The notes: generated by a model from the sequence alone, not told the origin. DNA of 46,305 bases from Acidimicrobiales bacterium (GCA_030448025.1 JAUJNQ010000002.1:700473-746777), one strand, 5' to 3'. Numbered from the stretch's first letter, positions 8,522-17,104 are shown. Made by a program: numbers and translations.

Positions 8522-8683
8522 TTAGGGAAGCACGCTCACCGAGACGGTATCGGTGAGACAGCGGTTGTTGCAGACACGCACGTTGTTGGCGTGCACCTTC
8601 GTGTCGAGGATCCCGGCCGATGCCGGACCCGCGAGAATGGCCATGCCGACGACTGCGGCCACCGCCGAGAGCACCTTGCGCAT
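8522..8683 (-). CDS. Small secreted two-cysteine peptide
   Basis: A 53-codon gene, ATG 8683 to TAA 8522, with a strong GAGAGGAAG ribosome site a few bases upstream. The first 23 residues form a clear Sec signal peptide: MRK, a hydrophobic core, then the AxA site GPASA. The mature peptide is about 30 residues and ends in SVSVLP; its only cysteines form a CNNRC pair that may make a disulfide hairpin. It is beta-prone and reminiscent of small secreted surface peptides such as chaplins, but I cannot claim homology. An 8-bp inverted repeat (8535-8542 / 8550-8557) lies near the gene's 3' end and may act as its terminator. It lies downstream of sdhB on the same strand, behind another hairpin. Confidence 0.7.
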   Translation of the reverse strand: MRKVLSAVAAVVGMAILAGPASAGILDTKVHANNVRVCNNRCLTDTVSVSVLP

Positions 8684-8702
8684 GAAGACTTCCTCTCTTC
8701 TT

Positions 8703-8722
8703 GTCAGCCCTTGTTGGCTGAC
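8703..8722 (-). terminator. Hairpin between sdhB and the secreted peptide gene
   Basis: GTCAGCC and GGCTGAC form a perfect 7-bp stem with a 6-base loop, about 95 bases after the sdhB stop and 20 bases before the start of the small peptide. It has no U-tract, so it may be a factor-assisted terminator of sdhAB or an operator of the peptide gene. Confidence 0.4.
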
Positions 8723-8815
8723 GTTGGGGAATCGACCGCGTGCTGGTCTTCGTTACAGCAGCTTCTCGAGCGTTGGAGGCAGCAGCGTGGCCGATAGGGG
8801 TTGTCGACGGCGCTG

Positions 8816-9529
8816 TCAGCTACGGTCGAACAGCGTCTTTCGCTTGACCTCTTGGATGGCCTGGGTGACCTTGATGCCGCGCGGGCAGGCCTCGGAGCAA
8901 CTGAAGGCGGTGCGGCACTTCCACACGCCGGAGCGCTGGTCGAGAAGGTCGAGGCGCTCACTGCTGGCTTGGTCCCGGCTGTCGAACACGAAGCGGTGGG
9001 CGTTCACGATGGCGGCCGGGCCCACGTACTCCGAGTCGCCCCAGTAGACGGGGCATGCGGTGGTGCAGGCGGCGCAAAGGATGCACTTTGTGGTGTCGTC
9101 GTAGCGGGCCCGTTCCTCGGGTGACTGGAGGCGCTCGGTGCAGCCGGGGTCGTCAGTGTTGACCAGGTAAGGCATCACCGAGCGGTACTGGGCGAAGAAC
9201 GGCTCCATGTCCACCACCAGGTCTTTGATGACCGGCAGGCCCCTGATGGGCTCCACGGTGATGGTGCCGCCGCCGCCACCGACGGCGTCCTTGACCAGGA
9301 CGACGCACGCCAGGGCGTTGGCCCCGTTGATGATCATGGCGTCCGAGCCGCACACGCCGTGGGCGCACGAGCGGCGGAAGCCGAGGGTGCCGTCCTGGGC
9401 CCAACGGACCGTGTGCAGGGCGTCGAGCACCCGGTCGGTGGGCTCGGCCTGCACGGTGAACGTTTGCCAATGCGGCTTGCGGTCGCTGTCGGGGTTGAAT
9501 CGCTTGACCTTCAGCTCGACGTCGATCAC
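8816..9529 (-). CDS. sdhB: Succinate dehydrogenase/fumarate reductase iron-sulfur subunit
   Basis: A 237-residue subunit that carries electrons from the SdhA flavin to quinone. The N-terminal [2Fe-2S] domain has C55, C60, D63 and C75 (CAHGVCGSD), with aspartate as third ligand as in Escherichia coli SdhB. The C-terminal domain has the [4Fe-4S] motif CILCAACTTACP and the [3Fe-4S] motif with CSEACPRGI. The GTG at 9529 is preceded by AAGGAGT at good spacing; the open frame further upstream overlaps sdhA and is not coding. The gene follows sdhA by 95 bases. No membrane-anchor (sdhC/sdhD) genes are found on either side, so these are elsewhere or distant. Confidence 0.94.
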   Translation of the reverse strand: MIDVELKVKRFNPDSDRKPHWQTFTVQAEPTDRVLDALHTVRWAQDGTLGFRRSCAHGVCGSDAMIINGANALACVVLVKDAVGGGGGTITVEPIRGLPVIKDLVVDMEPFFAQYRSVMPYLVNTDDPGCTERLQSPEERARYDDTTKCILCAACTTACPVYWGDSEYVGPAAIVNAHRFVFDSRDQASSERLDLLDQRSGVWKCRTAFSCSEACPRGIKVTQAIQEVKRKTLFDRS

Positions 9530-9624
9530 TGGGGACTCCTTCGGAGCGGAGGGGTGATCCGGCTTTGCCGGTCGCCCGGAGCACGATCTTGATCGCCCGA
9601 GGCGCTCTGCGCCGAGGGTGAAGT

Positions 9625-11364
9625 TCAATACTTCCTTTCCATGGGGAGGTAGTCGCCACCGACGACGGGTTTGTAGGAGAGCTCCACGGTGCCGTCGTCC
9701 TTTCTCGTCGCCAGAGTGTGGCGCATCCAGTTGGCGTCGTCGCGCAGGGGATGGTCCGTGCGGAACTGGGCGCCCCGGCTCTCGGTGCGGGCCCGTGCGC
9801 TCACCACCAGGGATTCGGACAGGTCGAGGAGGTATCCCAACTCGAGCGCCTCGGTGAGGTCGTAGTTGAAGGTGGGGCCCTTGTCGTCCACCGTGACCTC
9901 GGCATAGCGCCGGACAAGGTCCCCCAGGGTGGCCAGCATCGACGAAAGCGTCTCCTCGGTGCGGTACACGAACGCCTTCTCCGTCATCGCCGCCTGGAGG
10001 TCTGCTCGGACGCGGGCCACCTTCTCGCCGCCGGAGCCACTCACCAGGCTCTGGATGCGGTTCGCCACGTCCGCTTCCACGCCGCCGGGCAGCTCTGGTA
10101 GGTCGGTGGCGTGAACGAAGTCCACCAAGGCCCGCCCACCGCGCTTGCCGAACACCACGATGTCGAGCAGGGAGTTGGTGCCGAGCCGGTTGGAGCCGTG
10201 GACGCTGACGCAGGCGCATTCGCCAGCGGCGTACAGGCCCGGGAACACCGTGCCGTCGGGGTCCACCACCACCTCCCCGTCCACGTTGGTCGGTATGCCA
10301 CCCATGGCGTAGTGGGCCGTGGGCTGGATGGGGATGGGCTCGGTCTTGGGCTCGATTCCGAGGTAGGTGCGCACGAAGTCGCTGACGTCGGGGAGCTTGG
10401 CGTCGATCTGTTCGGGAGCAAGGTGGGTGAGGTCGAGGTGGACGGCGTCCTTGTCGTTGCCAACGCCCCGACCCTCCAGGACCTCGCTCTGGATGGCGCG
10501 CGACACCATGTCCCGCGGGGCCAGGTCCTTCACCGTGGGGGCGTAGCGCTCCATGAAGCGCTCGCCGCTCTGGTTGCGCAGGATGCCGCCCTCACCCCTG
10601 GCTGCTTCGGAGAGGAGGATGCCGAGCTTGTAGATGCCCGTGGGGTGGAACTGGAAGAACTCCATGTCCTGGAGGGGAATGCCCCGGCGGTAGAGGAGCC
10701 CCGGCCCGTCGCCCGTCAGCGCGTGGGCGTTGGACGAGACCTTGAACATCTTGCCGTATCCACCCGTGGCGAAGAGCACGGCCTTGGTGGTGAACACGTG
10801 CAGGTCACCGGTCGCCAGGTCATAGGCGACGACTCCACCCACCCGGCCGTCCACGAAGGCCACGTCGAGCACGTGGAGCTCGTTGAAGAAGTTCACGTCC
10901 CGGGCCACGCATTGCTGGAAGAGAGTCTGCAGGATCATGTGGCCGGTGCGGTCGGCCGAGTAGCAGGCCCGCCGAACGGGCGCCTCGCCGTGGTTGCGGG
11001 TGTGGCCGCCGAAACGGCGCTGGTCGATCTTGCCCTCTGGGGTGCGGTTGAACGGCAGGCCGAAGTGCTCGAGCTCGATGACGGCGTCGATGGCCTCTCG
11101 GCACATGATCTCGGCCGCCGGCTGGTCCACCAGGTAGTCGCCGCCCTTGATGGTGTCGAACAGGTGCCATTCCCAGGAGTCCTCTTCGACGTTGGCCAGC
11201 GCCGCGCACATGCCGCCCTGCGCCGCTCCGGTGTGCGACCGGGTGGGGTACAGCTTGGTGATCACGGCCGTGCGGCACTTGCCAGCTGCCTCGATCGCGG
11301 CCCGCAGGCCCGCTCCGCCGGCACCCACGATCACCGCGTCGTAGCTGTGGCGATGGACCTCCAT
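9625..11364 (-). CDS. sdhA: Succinate dehydrogenase/fumarate reductase flavoprotein subunit
   Basis: A 579-residue flavoprotein that oxidises succinate to fumarate in the TCA cycle. It shows the FAD-binding GAGGAGLRAAIEA, the SHTGAAQGG segment whose histidine (H44) binds FAD covalently, the RFGGHTRNHGE and RTGHMILQTL active-site region, the ATGGYGKM strand, and the conserved HYAMGGIPTN and GLYAAGECA..VHGSNRLGTNSLL blocks. Length and C-terminal SRGAQFRTDHP region are normal for SdhA. It is the first gene of an sdhA-sdhB pair, transcribed away from the divergent AAA ATPase gene. A GAAGGGCAG ribosome site precedes the ATG. Confidence 0.95.
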   Translation of the reverse strand: MEVHRHSYDAVIVGAGGAGLRAAIEAAGKCRTAVITKLYPTRSHTGAAQGGMCAALANVEEDSWEWHLFDTIKGGDYLVDQPAAEIMCREAIDAVIELEHFGLPFNRTPEGKIDQRRFGGHTRNHGEAPVRRACYSADRTGHMILQTLFQQCVARDVNFFNELHVLDVAFVDGRVGGVVAYDLATGDLHVFTTKAVLFATGGYGKMFKVSSNAHALTGDGPGLLYRRGIPLQDMEFFQFHPTGIYKLGILLSEAARGEGGILRNQSGERFMERYAPTVKDLAPRDMVSRAIQSEVLEGRGVGNDKDAVHLDLTHLAPEQIDAKLPDVSDFVRTYLGIEPKTEPIPIQPTAHYAMGGIPTNVDGEVVVDPDGTVFPGLYAAGECACVSVHGSNRLGTNSLLDIVVFGKRGGRALVDFVHATDLPELPGGVEADVANRIQSLVSGSGGEKVARVRADLQAAMTEKAFVYRTEETLSSMLATLGDLVRRYAEVTVDDKGPTFNYDLTEALELGYLLDLSESLVVSARARTESRGAQFRTDHPLRDDANWMRHTLATRKDDGTVELSYKPVVGGDYLPMERKY

Positions 11365-11535
11365 TCGAGTGGCTGCCCTTCAGGCCCGGTAAACGTCGAC
11401 GGTGTTCAGGAAGAGCCTGAAGTCGCCTCGGCCCTGCCGAAGATGGCGGGGCCGGCGTTGCGAAGCTCTCGTTGAGCGATCGACTGCACCCTCTTAGCCT
11501 ATCTGCCACGAGCGCTCGCTCTCCCGGCATGCTCG

Positions 11536-11541
11536 TAGGCT
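11536..11541 (+). promoter_or_regulatory. -10 box of the AAA ATPase gene
   Basis: TAGGCT ends 7 bases before the GTG start at 11548, exactly the distance expected if transcription begins on the start codon. Only a weak GAGG lies between. The interval to sdhA (11365-11547) also must hold the sdhA promoter. Confidence 0.45.
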
Positions 11542-11547
11542 GAGGTC

Positions 11548-12948
11548 GTGAGCTCACGGCCTGCCACCATCGGCCAGCTACGGGACTCGGGATGGGTCTC
11601 GGTCCCGGTGAAGGAGGAGCTCCGGCGCAACGCCGCCGTCCGACTAGCCGAGGGCCGGCCCCTTCTCGACGGCGTCTTCGGCTATGACGACACGGTCCTG
11701 CCCCAGCTCCAGAACGCCCTGCTGGCCGGACACGACCTGATCTTGCTCGGCGAGCGCGGTCAGGCCAAGACCCGCATCATCCGCTCGCTTCCCTCGTTGC
11801 TCGACGAGCTCGTCCCCGTCGTCGCCGGGTCGGAGGTGAACGACAACCCGTACCACCCCATCTCCCGCCACGCCCGAGACCTCGTCGCCGAGCAGGGAGA
11901 CGAGGCCCCAATCCAGTGGATAGGTCGGGGCCAGCGCTTCGGCGAGAAGCTGGCCACGCCCGACACGTCAGTGGCCGACCTCATCGGCGAGGTGGACCCC
12001 ATCCGCGTGGCCGAGGGCCGCTACCTGTCGGACGAGCTCACGCTGCACTACGGCCTGGTGCCCCGCAGCAACCGGGGCATCTTCGCCATCAACGAGCTTC
12101 CCGACCTGGCCGAGCGCATCCAGGTGAGCCTGCTCAACGTGCTCGAGGAGCGGGACGTGCAGGTCCGCGGCTACAAGATTCGACTGCCCCTCGACTTCAT
12201 GCTCGTGGCCTCGGCCAACCCCGAGGACTACACCAACCGCGGTCGCATCATCACCCCGCTGAAGGACCGCTTCGGCGCTCAGATCCGCACCCACTACCCG
12301 CTGGACCTGGCCACGGAACTGGACGTGGTGGCCCAGGAGGCCGTCGCCTTGGACGTCCCCGGCCTTCGCGTGCAGGTGCCGGTGTTCATGAGCGAGGTGG
12401 TGGGCACCCTCACCCAGCTGGCCCGAGCCAGCGCTCACGTCAATCAGCGTTCGGGCGTCTCCGTGCGGCTCACCATCGCCAATCACGAGACCCTGGTTGC
12501 CAACGCCGCCCGCCGAGCGCTGCGCCTGGGTGAGAAGGACGTGGTGCCGAGGGTCAGCGACCTGGCGGCGCTGGCGTCGTCCACCGCCGGCAAGGTGGAG
12601 CTCGAGGCGCTCGAGGAGAGTCGTGAGGAGCAGGTCATCGATCGCCTCCTGAGCTCCGCCGTGCTCACGGTGTTCAAGCAGCACTGCTCGGTTGGCCGGC
12701 TCGCCGACGTGGTGCTCGGATTCGACGAGGGCACCGTGGTCCATGCCGGCGAGGACGTGGGCTCTGCCGCCTATGCCGACCTGCTGGCCGCCATCCCCGC
12801 TCTGCGGGGTCCGGCCATGGAGCTGGCCGCCAGCGAGACGCCTGCCGCCGTGGCCAGCGCCGCGGAGTTCCTGCTCGAAGGCCTCCACCTGTCCAAGCGT
12901 CTCAACAAGGAAGCGCTCGTCGGTCGCAGCGCCTATCGGGGCCGCTGA
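11548..12948 (+). CDS. MoxR/magnesium-chelatase-like AAA ATPase
   Basis: A 466-residue AAA+ ATPase. Walker A is GERGQAKT (about 71-78); the Walker B region reads GIFAINELPDL with asparagine before the glutamate; sensor 1 is in LVASANPEDYTNRGR; the arginine-finger segment is TPLKDRFGAQIRTHYP. This is the magnesium-chelatase ChlI/MoxR type that acts with a von Willebrand factor A partner as a chaperone or metal-insertion machine. The matching VWA protein is encoded at 14414-16366 on the same strand. The DUF1990 gene follows after 34 bases. The start is GTG 11548 with a leaderless-type promoter. Confidence 0.88.
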   Translation: MSSRPATIGQLRDSGWVSVPVKEELRRNAAVRLAEGRPLLDGVFGYDDTVLPQLQNALLAGHDLILLGERGQAKTRIIRSLPSLLDELVPVVAGSEVNDNPYHPISRHARDLVAEQGDEAPIQWIGRGQRFGEKLATPDTSVADLIGEVDPIRVAEGRYLSDELTLHYGLVPRSNRGIFAINELPDLAERIQVSLLNVLEERDVQVRGYKIRLPLDFMLVASANPEDYTNRGRIITPLKDRFGAQIRTHYPLDLATELDVVAQEAVALDVPGLRVQVPVFMSEVVGTLTQLARASAHVNQRSGVSVRLTIANHETLVANAARRALRLGEKDVVPRVSDLAALASSTAGKVELEALEESREEQVIDRLLSSAVLTVFKQHCSVGRLADVVLGFDEGTVVHAGEDVGSAAYADLLAAIPALRGPAMELAASETPAAVASAAEFLLEGLHLSKRLNKEALVGRSAYRGR

Positions 12949-12982
12949 GCCACCGGCCCAGCCGACTCGTCAGGACCAGCGG

Positions 12983-13555
12983 ATGTACTCGATCCTCGAG
13001 CCCACGCCGGCTCAGCTGGAATCGATCCTCGCCGAGCAGAGGGGCGAGGCACTGACCTACGCGGAGCTCGGCGCCACCACAGACACTGAGCTGCCGCCGG
13101 GGTACCGCCACGACCGTTGCTCCGCGGAGCTGGGCCGGGGCCGAGATGTGTTCGAGCGAGGAGCCGAGGCCCTCCGCCAGTGGCAGGCGCACGCCGGGGC
13201 CGGCGTCCGGGTGCTTCCCTCGGGCGCGCCCATCGAGGTGGGCGTGGAGGTCGTTCTGTGCTTCCGGCTCGTCGCCCTGCACGTGGTGGCCGCCTGTCGC
13301 ATAGTTCGCGTCGTCGACGAGGCGGCCCGCTTCGGCTTCGCCTACGGCACCCTGCCCATGCACCCGGAGACGGGCGAGGAGGCGTTCCTCGTGGAGTGGG
13401 ACGAGGAGCGTGACCCAAGCGTGCGCTTCAGCATCACCGCGTTCTCCCGACCGCGTGAACGCCTGGCCGCGCTCGCCGGACCCGTCTCCCGCCGGGTGCA
13501 GCGCCGTGTGACCGAGTCCTACCTCGAGGGAGTGCGCCGCTTCGTCAGCACCTGA
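12983..13555 (+). CDS. DUF1990 (UPF0548) family protein
   Basis: A 190-residue protein with the features of DUF1990: TYAELGATTDTELPPGYRHD near the N-terminus, the paired FERGAEALRQWQAH and ARFGFAYGTLPMHPETGEEAF blocks, and a C-terminal FSRPRERLAALAGPVSRR region. The family has an SRPBCC-like/beta fold and no known activity. The start is ATG 12983; the frame is open upstream but that part overlaps the ATPase gene. It lies in the same orientation between the AAA ATPase and the VWA gene, and converges with the Bax-inhibitor gene with 8 bases between their stops. Confidence 0.82.
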   Translation: MYSILEPTPAQLESILAEQRGEALTYAELGATTDTELPPGYRHDRCSAELGRGRDVFERGAEALRQWQAHAGAGVRVLPSGAPIEVGVEVVLCFRLVALHVVAACRIVRVVDEAARFGFAYGTLPMHPETGEEAFLVEWDEERDPSVRFSITAFSRPRERLAALAGPVSRRVQRRVTESYLEGVRRFVST

Positions 13556-13563
13556 TGGTTTGG

Positions 13564-14334
13564 TCAGTCGCCCCGGAGGATGGAGAGCAGGCGCAGGATC
13601 TCGACGTAGAGCCAGACCAGCGTGACCATGATCCCGAAGGCCGCGAACCAGCCATAGCGGGCGGGCAGGCCCTGTCGGGCGCCCTTCTCCACGAGGTCGA
13701 AGTCGAGGACCAGGTTGAGCGAGGCCAGGCCGATGGCGAACAGGCCTACACCGATCCCGAGCGGGCCCTGGCGCAGGCCCAGGCCGCCCTCGGTGAAGAA
13801 GCCGGCGACGAGGTTCACCATCATCAGGAGGAAGAAGCCGATGGTGGCGCCCACGACCATCTTGGTGAACTGTGGTGTGACGCGGATCTTCCCGCTCCGG
13901 TAGAGCCCGAGCATGACCGCCGTGACACCGGCCGTGCCCATTACGGCCTGGACCACGATGCCGGGGTACTGCGCATTGAAGAACTGGCTGACCCCGCCGA
14001 GGAAGACGCCTTCGACGGCGGCGTAGGTGACGATGGCGGCCGGGTTGGTGACCTGCTTGAAGATGATGACCAGGGCCAGCACGAGGCCGACGATGGCCGC
14101 GGGGAACGCCAGCGCACCCAGGCCGAGGACCCAGGTGACTGCACCGGTTACGAAGGCCACTGCCAGCAGGAGCGCGGTTCGGCCGATGACGTCCTCCACG
14201 GTCATCCGCCCGGTCTGCTTAGAGGTGGCGCTCGGGCCGAGGTACGCCTGCTCCAAGGGGTCGATCGTCTGGGTTCGCCCCGCTCCGGAGAAACCAGGGC
14301 TGCGGGTGAGCGCAGGGTTGCTGCTGGTACGCAC
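13564..14334 (-). CDS. Bax inhibitor-1/YccA family membrane protein
   Basis: A 256-residue integral membrane protein with about seven transmembrane helices after a 45-residue cytosolic N-terminus. The pattern TVEDVIGRTALLLAVAF, TYAAVEGVFLGGVSQFF and the C-terminal YGWFAAFGIMVTLVWLYVEILRLL matches the actinobacterial branch of the Bax-inhibitor-1/YccA family (COG4760 type). These proteins are linked to membrane-protein quality control and ion leak, mostly from other organisms. A GAGGAGGA ribosome site lies before the GTG. It is divergent from the VWA gene, with an interval of only about 80 bases. Confidence 0.88.
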   Translation of the reverse strand: MRTSSNPALTRSPGFSGAGRTQTIDPLEQAYLGPSATSKQTGRMTVEDVIGRTALLLAVAFVTGAVTWVLGLGALAFPAAIVGLVLALVIIFKQVTNPAAIVTYAAVEGVFLGGVSQFFNAQYPGIVVQAVMGTAGVTAVMLGLYRSGKIRVTPQFTKMVVGATIGFFLLMMVNLVAGFFTEGGLGLRQGPLGIGVGLFAIGLASLNLVLDFDLVEKGARQGLPARYGWFAAFGIMVTLVWLYVEILRLLSILRGD

Positions 14335-14400
14335 GTTCAGTCCTCCTCGTGAGGCGGGCGCAGTGCCCGTCTGGCATTACAACCTTAGAGGCCCCGTAAG

Positions 14401-14406
14401 TATTCT
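14401..14406 (+). promoter_or_regulatory. -10 box of the VWA-domain gene
   Basis: TATTCT ends 8 bases before GTG 14414 and no ribosome site intervenes, consistent with leaderless transcription. This also supports GTG 14414 over longer in-frame starts. Confidence 0.45.
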
Positions 14407-14413
14407 CGTCCGC

Positions 14414-16366
14414 GTGTCCCGGCGTTACGGCTATTCCCGCTGGGACGGCACCCAGGTGGGCTTCGAGCTCGATGCCGAGGACGTGTTGGCCGAGCTCAAC
14501 GACGACGTGCTGTACCACGGCGACCTCAACGCCGCCCTCCGGCGCCTCCTCCAGTCGGGGATGCCCGAGCGGGACATCACCGGCATCCGCGACCTGCTCG
14601 ACCAGCTGCGCCAGCGCCGCCGGGAGGATCTCGATCGCTACGACCTCGGAGGGGCGTACCACGACCTGGCCCAAGCCCTGCGGGACGTGGTCGACACCGA
14701 GCGGGCCGCGCTCGATCGGCTGCCCGGTGCGGATGCCGCCGAAGCCCGGTTGGAGCTCGACCTGCTCCCTCCCGACCTGGCCGGGCGGGTCCGTGCCCTG
14801 CAGGACTACGAGTTCACGTCCTCTGAGGCCGGGCAGCGGTTCCAAGCCCTGCTGGAGGATCTGCGGCGGGAGCTGGTCCAGAGTCAGTTCAACCGCATGG
14901 CCGGCGCCATGTCCGACATCGACCCTGCCCAGCTCCAGCGGGTGAAGGACATGGTCGACGACTTGAACCAGCTCCTCGAGATGCGCCAGGCGGGGCAGGA
15001 CACCGACCGGGCGTTCGACGACTTCATGGGCCGCCACGGTGGCTTCTTCCCCACCAACCCACGGACGCTCGGCGAGCTGCTCGAGCAGATGGCGGCCCAG
15101 ATGGCGGCCGCGCAGGCCATGTTCAACTCGATGACGCCCGAGCAGCGGTCCCAGCTCCAGGAGCTCTCCCGGCAGCTCCTCGGTGACATGGACCTTCAGT
15201 GGCAGCTGGACCGGCTGGGGAACAACCTGCGCCACGCCGTGCCCGGAGCCGGTTGGGACCGTGGCTACGACTTCGTCGGCCACGACTCGATCGGCCTGGC
15301 GCAGGGGGTCGGCGTGCTGGATCGCCTGGGTGAGCTGGACGACCTGGAGAACCTGTTGCGCTCCGCCGCCAACCCCGGGGCGCTGGCCGACGTGGACATC
15401 GATCGTGCCGGCGAGCTCCTGGGCGAGGACGCCGCTCGTTCACTGGAACGCCTGGCCGACATGTCGAAGCTGTTGTCCGAAGCCGGACTGGTGGAGAACC
15501 GGGGGGGCCGCCTCGAGCTCACGCCCAAGGGCCTTCGCCGAATCGGGCGCAACGCCCTCGCCGACCTCTTCGCCCGGCTGTCGAAGGACCGCCTCGGCCG
15601 CCACGCGGTCGATGCCTCCGGCACCGGGCACGGGCGGAGCGACGAGACCAAGCCCTACGAGTTCGGGGACCCGTTCACCCTCAACATCGAGCGCACCGTG
15701 CGCAATGCCCTGTCCTCACGCGGTGGCGGGATCCCTGTCCTCCTGTCACCGGCCGACTTCGAGGTGGACCGGACCGAAACCCTCACCCGCACGGCCACCG
15801 TGTTGATGCTCGACCTCTCACTGTCCATGCCCATGCGAGACAACTTCCTCGCGGCCAAGAAGGTGGCCATCGCCCTGCATTCGCTGATCTCGACGCAGTA
15901 CCCGAGGGACTACTTGGGCATCGTGGGGTTCAGCGAGCTGGCCCGGGAGATGAAGCCCCGGGAGCTGCCCGAGGTGTCGTGGGATTTCGTCTACGGCACG
16001 AACATGCACCACGGCCTCACCCTCAGCCGGAGGATGCTGGCCCGCCAGTCGGGGACGAGGCAGATCATGATGATCACCGACGGCGAGCCCACCGCCCACG
16101 TGCAAGCGGACGGTGAGGTGTTCTTCCACTATCCACCGGTGCGCCAGACCGTCGACGCCACTCTCGCCGAGGTAGCCCGCTGCACGAGCGAGGGCATCGT
16201 CATCAACACCTTCATGCTCGACGCCACCTCTTACCTCAAGGCCTTCGTGGACGACCTGACCCGACTCAACCGGGGACGGGCGTTCTTCACCACCCCCGAG
16301 ACGCTCGGTGACTACGTGCTCGTGGACTTCATCGAGCAGAAACGCGCCCGCCGGTCGGCATCATGA
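14414..16366 (+). CDS. VWA-domain protein, partner of the AAA ATPase
   Basis: A 650-residue protein. The N-terminal 450 residues are helical and charged (several coiled-coil-like segments, Gln/Met-rich QMAAQMAAAQAMF). The C-terminal third is a von Willebrand factor A domain with a complete MIDAS metal site: DLSLSM at about 465, the threonine in YGTNMHHG, and ITDGEPT. VWA proteins of this type act with MoxR/ChlI-like ATPases, and the ATPase at 11548 is the obvious partner. The frame extends far upstream but reads antisense through the Bax-inhibitor gene; GTG 14414 has a leaderless promoter just ahead. No signal peptide, so it works in the cytoplasm. Confidence 0.85.
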   Translation: MSRRYGYSRWDGTQVGFELDAEDVLAELNDDVLYHGDLNAALRRLLQSGMPERDITGIRDLLDQLRQRRREDLDRYDLGGAYHDLAQALRDVVDTERAALDRLPGADAAEARLELDLLPPDLAGRVRALQDYEFTSSEAGQRFQALLEDLRRELVQSQFNRMAGAMSDIDPAQLQRVKDMVDDLNQLLEMRQAGQDTDRAFDDFMGRHGGFFPTNPRTLGELLEQMAAQMAAAQAMFNSMTPEQRSQLQELSRQLLGDMDLQWQLDRLGNNLRHAVPGAGWDRGYDFVGHDSIGLAQGVGVLDRLGELDDLENLLRSAANPGALADVDIDRAGELLGEDAARSLERLADMSKLLSEAGLVENRGGRLELTPKGLRRIGRNALADLFARLSKDRLGRHAVDASGTGHGRSDETKPYEFGDPFTLNIERTVRNALSSRGGGIPVLLSPADFEVDRTETLTRTATVLMLDLSLSMPMRDNFLAAKKVAIALHSLISTQYPRDYLGIVGFSELAREMKPRELPEVSWDFVYGTNMHHGLTLSRRMLARQSGTRQIMMITDGEPTAHVQADGEVFFHYPPVRQTVDATLAEVARCTSEGIVINTFMLDATSYLKAFVDDLTRLNRGRAFFTTPETLGDYVLVDFIEQKRARRSAS

Positions 16367-16439
16367 TTCACGCAGGCCTCAGGAAACTGGCGACGGTCAC
16401 TCCACCCGATCAGACGCACACCGTCGCCCGAAGGGCGAA

Positions 16440-16657
16440 CCGCTAGCCGCTCAGGAGCAACGCGGAGACGGTAGCCGGCGGTGGTCTTGGGTCCCCTGTC
16501 GGACAGCCGCCGAGGGTCTGACACTCGGCCAGTAGCTCCGGGCCGCCGGCCCGTTGAATGGCGCCGTCCACGCCGCCCCCTCTAGGAGAGATTGGCTGGC
16601 GGCGTTGACGACGGCGTCCACCTGCTGGCAGGTGATGTCGCCCTGCACGGCCTTCAT
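16440..16657 (-). pseudogene. Decayed macro-domain (ADP-ribose-binding) gene
   Basis: On the minus strand from ATG 16657 the start of a macro domain can be read in three pieces. Frame one gives [17 protein letters not shown] and SLLEG. The reading then moves to a second frame at about 16574-16582, giving [20 protein letters not shown] and LGGCPTGD. It moves again at about 16483-16493 into a third frame reading KTTAGYRL. These blocks match the family consensus ([40 protein letters not shown]). After that the homology ends and the C-terminal half is missing. Two frameshifts plus truncation mark a dead gene. Confidence 0.82.
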
Positions 16658-16788
16658 CCTCACGCCGGTCGTCCTCCTCCTGAGCCCCCTTGCGCAGGTA
16701 ACGTCCAGGGGCCATGATGACAACGTTGTAATTACAGAGTGGCGATTACACAGGTGGCGGAGACCGCTGCCCAGGAAGGAAGGTTGGC

Positions 16789-17088
16789 ATGAGGGGATCC
16801 GAGTTGCTCGCTGAGCTGATGGATGCCGCTCCCGAGCGGACCTGGCAGCGCCAGGCGAACTGCATGGGCGTCGACCCCGACCTGTTCTTCCCCGAGCGGG
16901 GTGCCTCCACCCGCGAGGCCAAGGAGGTGTGCCGCGGCTGCGTGGTCCGCGAGGACTGCCTCGAGTACGCCCTCACCAACAGCGAGAAGTTCGGCATCTG
17001 GGGCGGCTTGAGCGAGCGTGAGCGCCGTCGCATCCGCCGGGCCCGGTCCGTGGCCGGGCGTTCTCGGGGAGCCGCCTCCGCCTCCTGA
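16789..17088 (+). CDS. WhiB-family iron-sulfur transcription regulator
   Basis: A 99-residue WhiB-like regulator. Four cysteines bind a [4Fe-4S] cluster: the one in ANCMGVDPDLFFP, the pair in CRGC and the one in EDCLEYAL. The GIWGGLSERERRR turn, characteristic of the family, is followed by a basic DNA-binding tail. Such proteins usually act with the primary sigma factor. A purine-rich AGGAAGGAAGG ribosome site precedes ATG 16789. Upstream (16720-16729) is a perfect 10-bp palindrome ACAACGTTGT and two ATTACA copies that may be regulatory. A hairpin at 17130-17160 probably ends its transcript. Confidence 0.93.
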   Translation: MRGSELLAELMDAAPERTWQRQANCMGVDPDLFFPERGASTREAKEVCRGCVVREDCLEYALTNSEKFGIWGGLSERERRRIRRARSVAGRSRGAASAS

Positions 17089-17104
17089 CGGCTCCGAACA
17101 CTGA

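Noticed and set aside
9530-9624. Two short hairpins (CCGGCTTTGCCGG, GGCGCTCTGCGCC) between sdhA and sdhB.
   Set aside because: Stems of five pairs without U-tracts are too weak in such GC-rich DNA; at most they are mRNA processing or stability elements.
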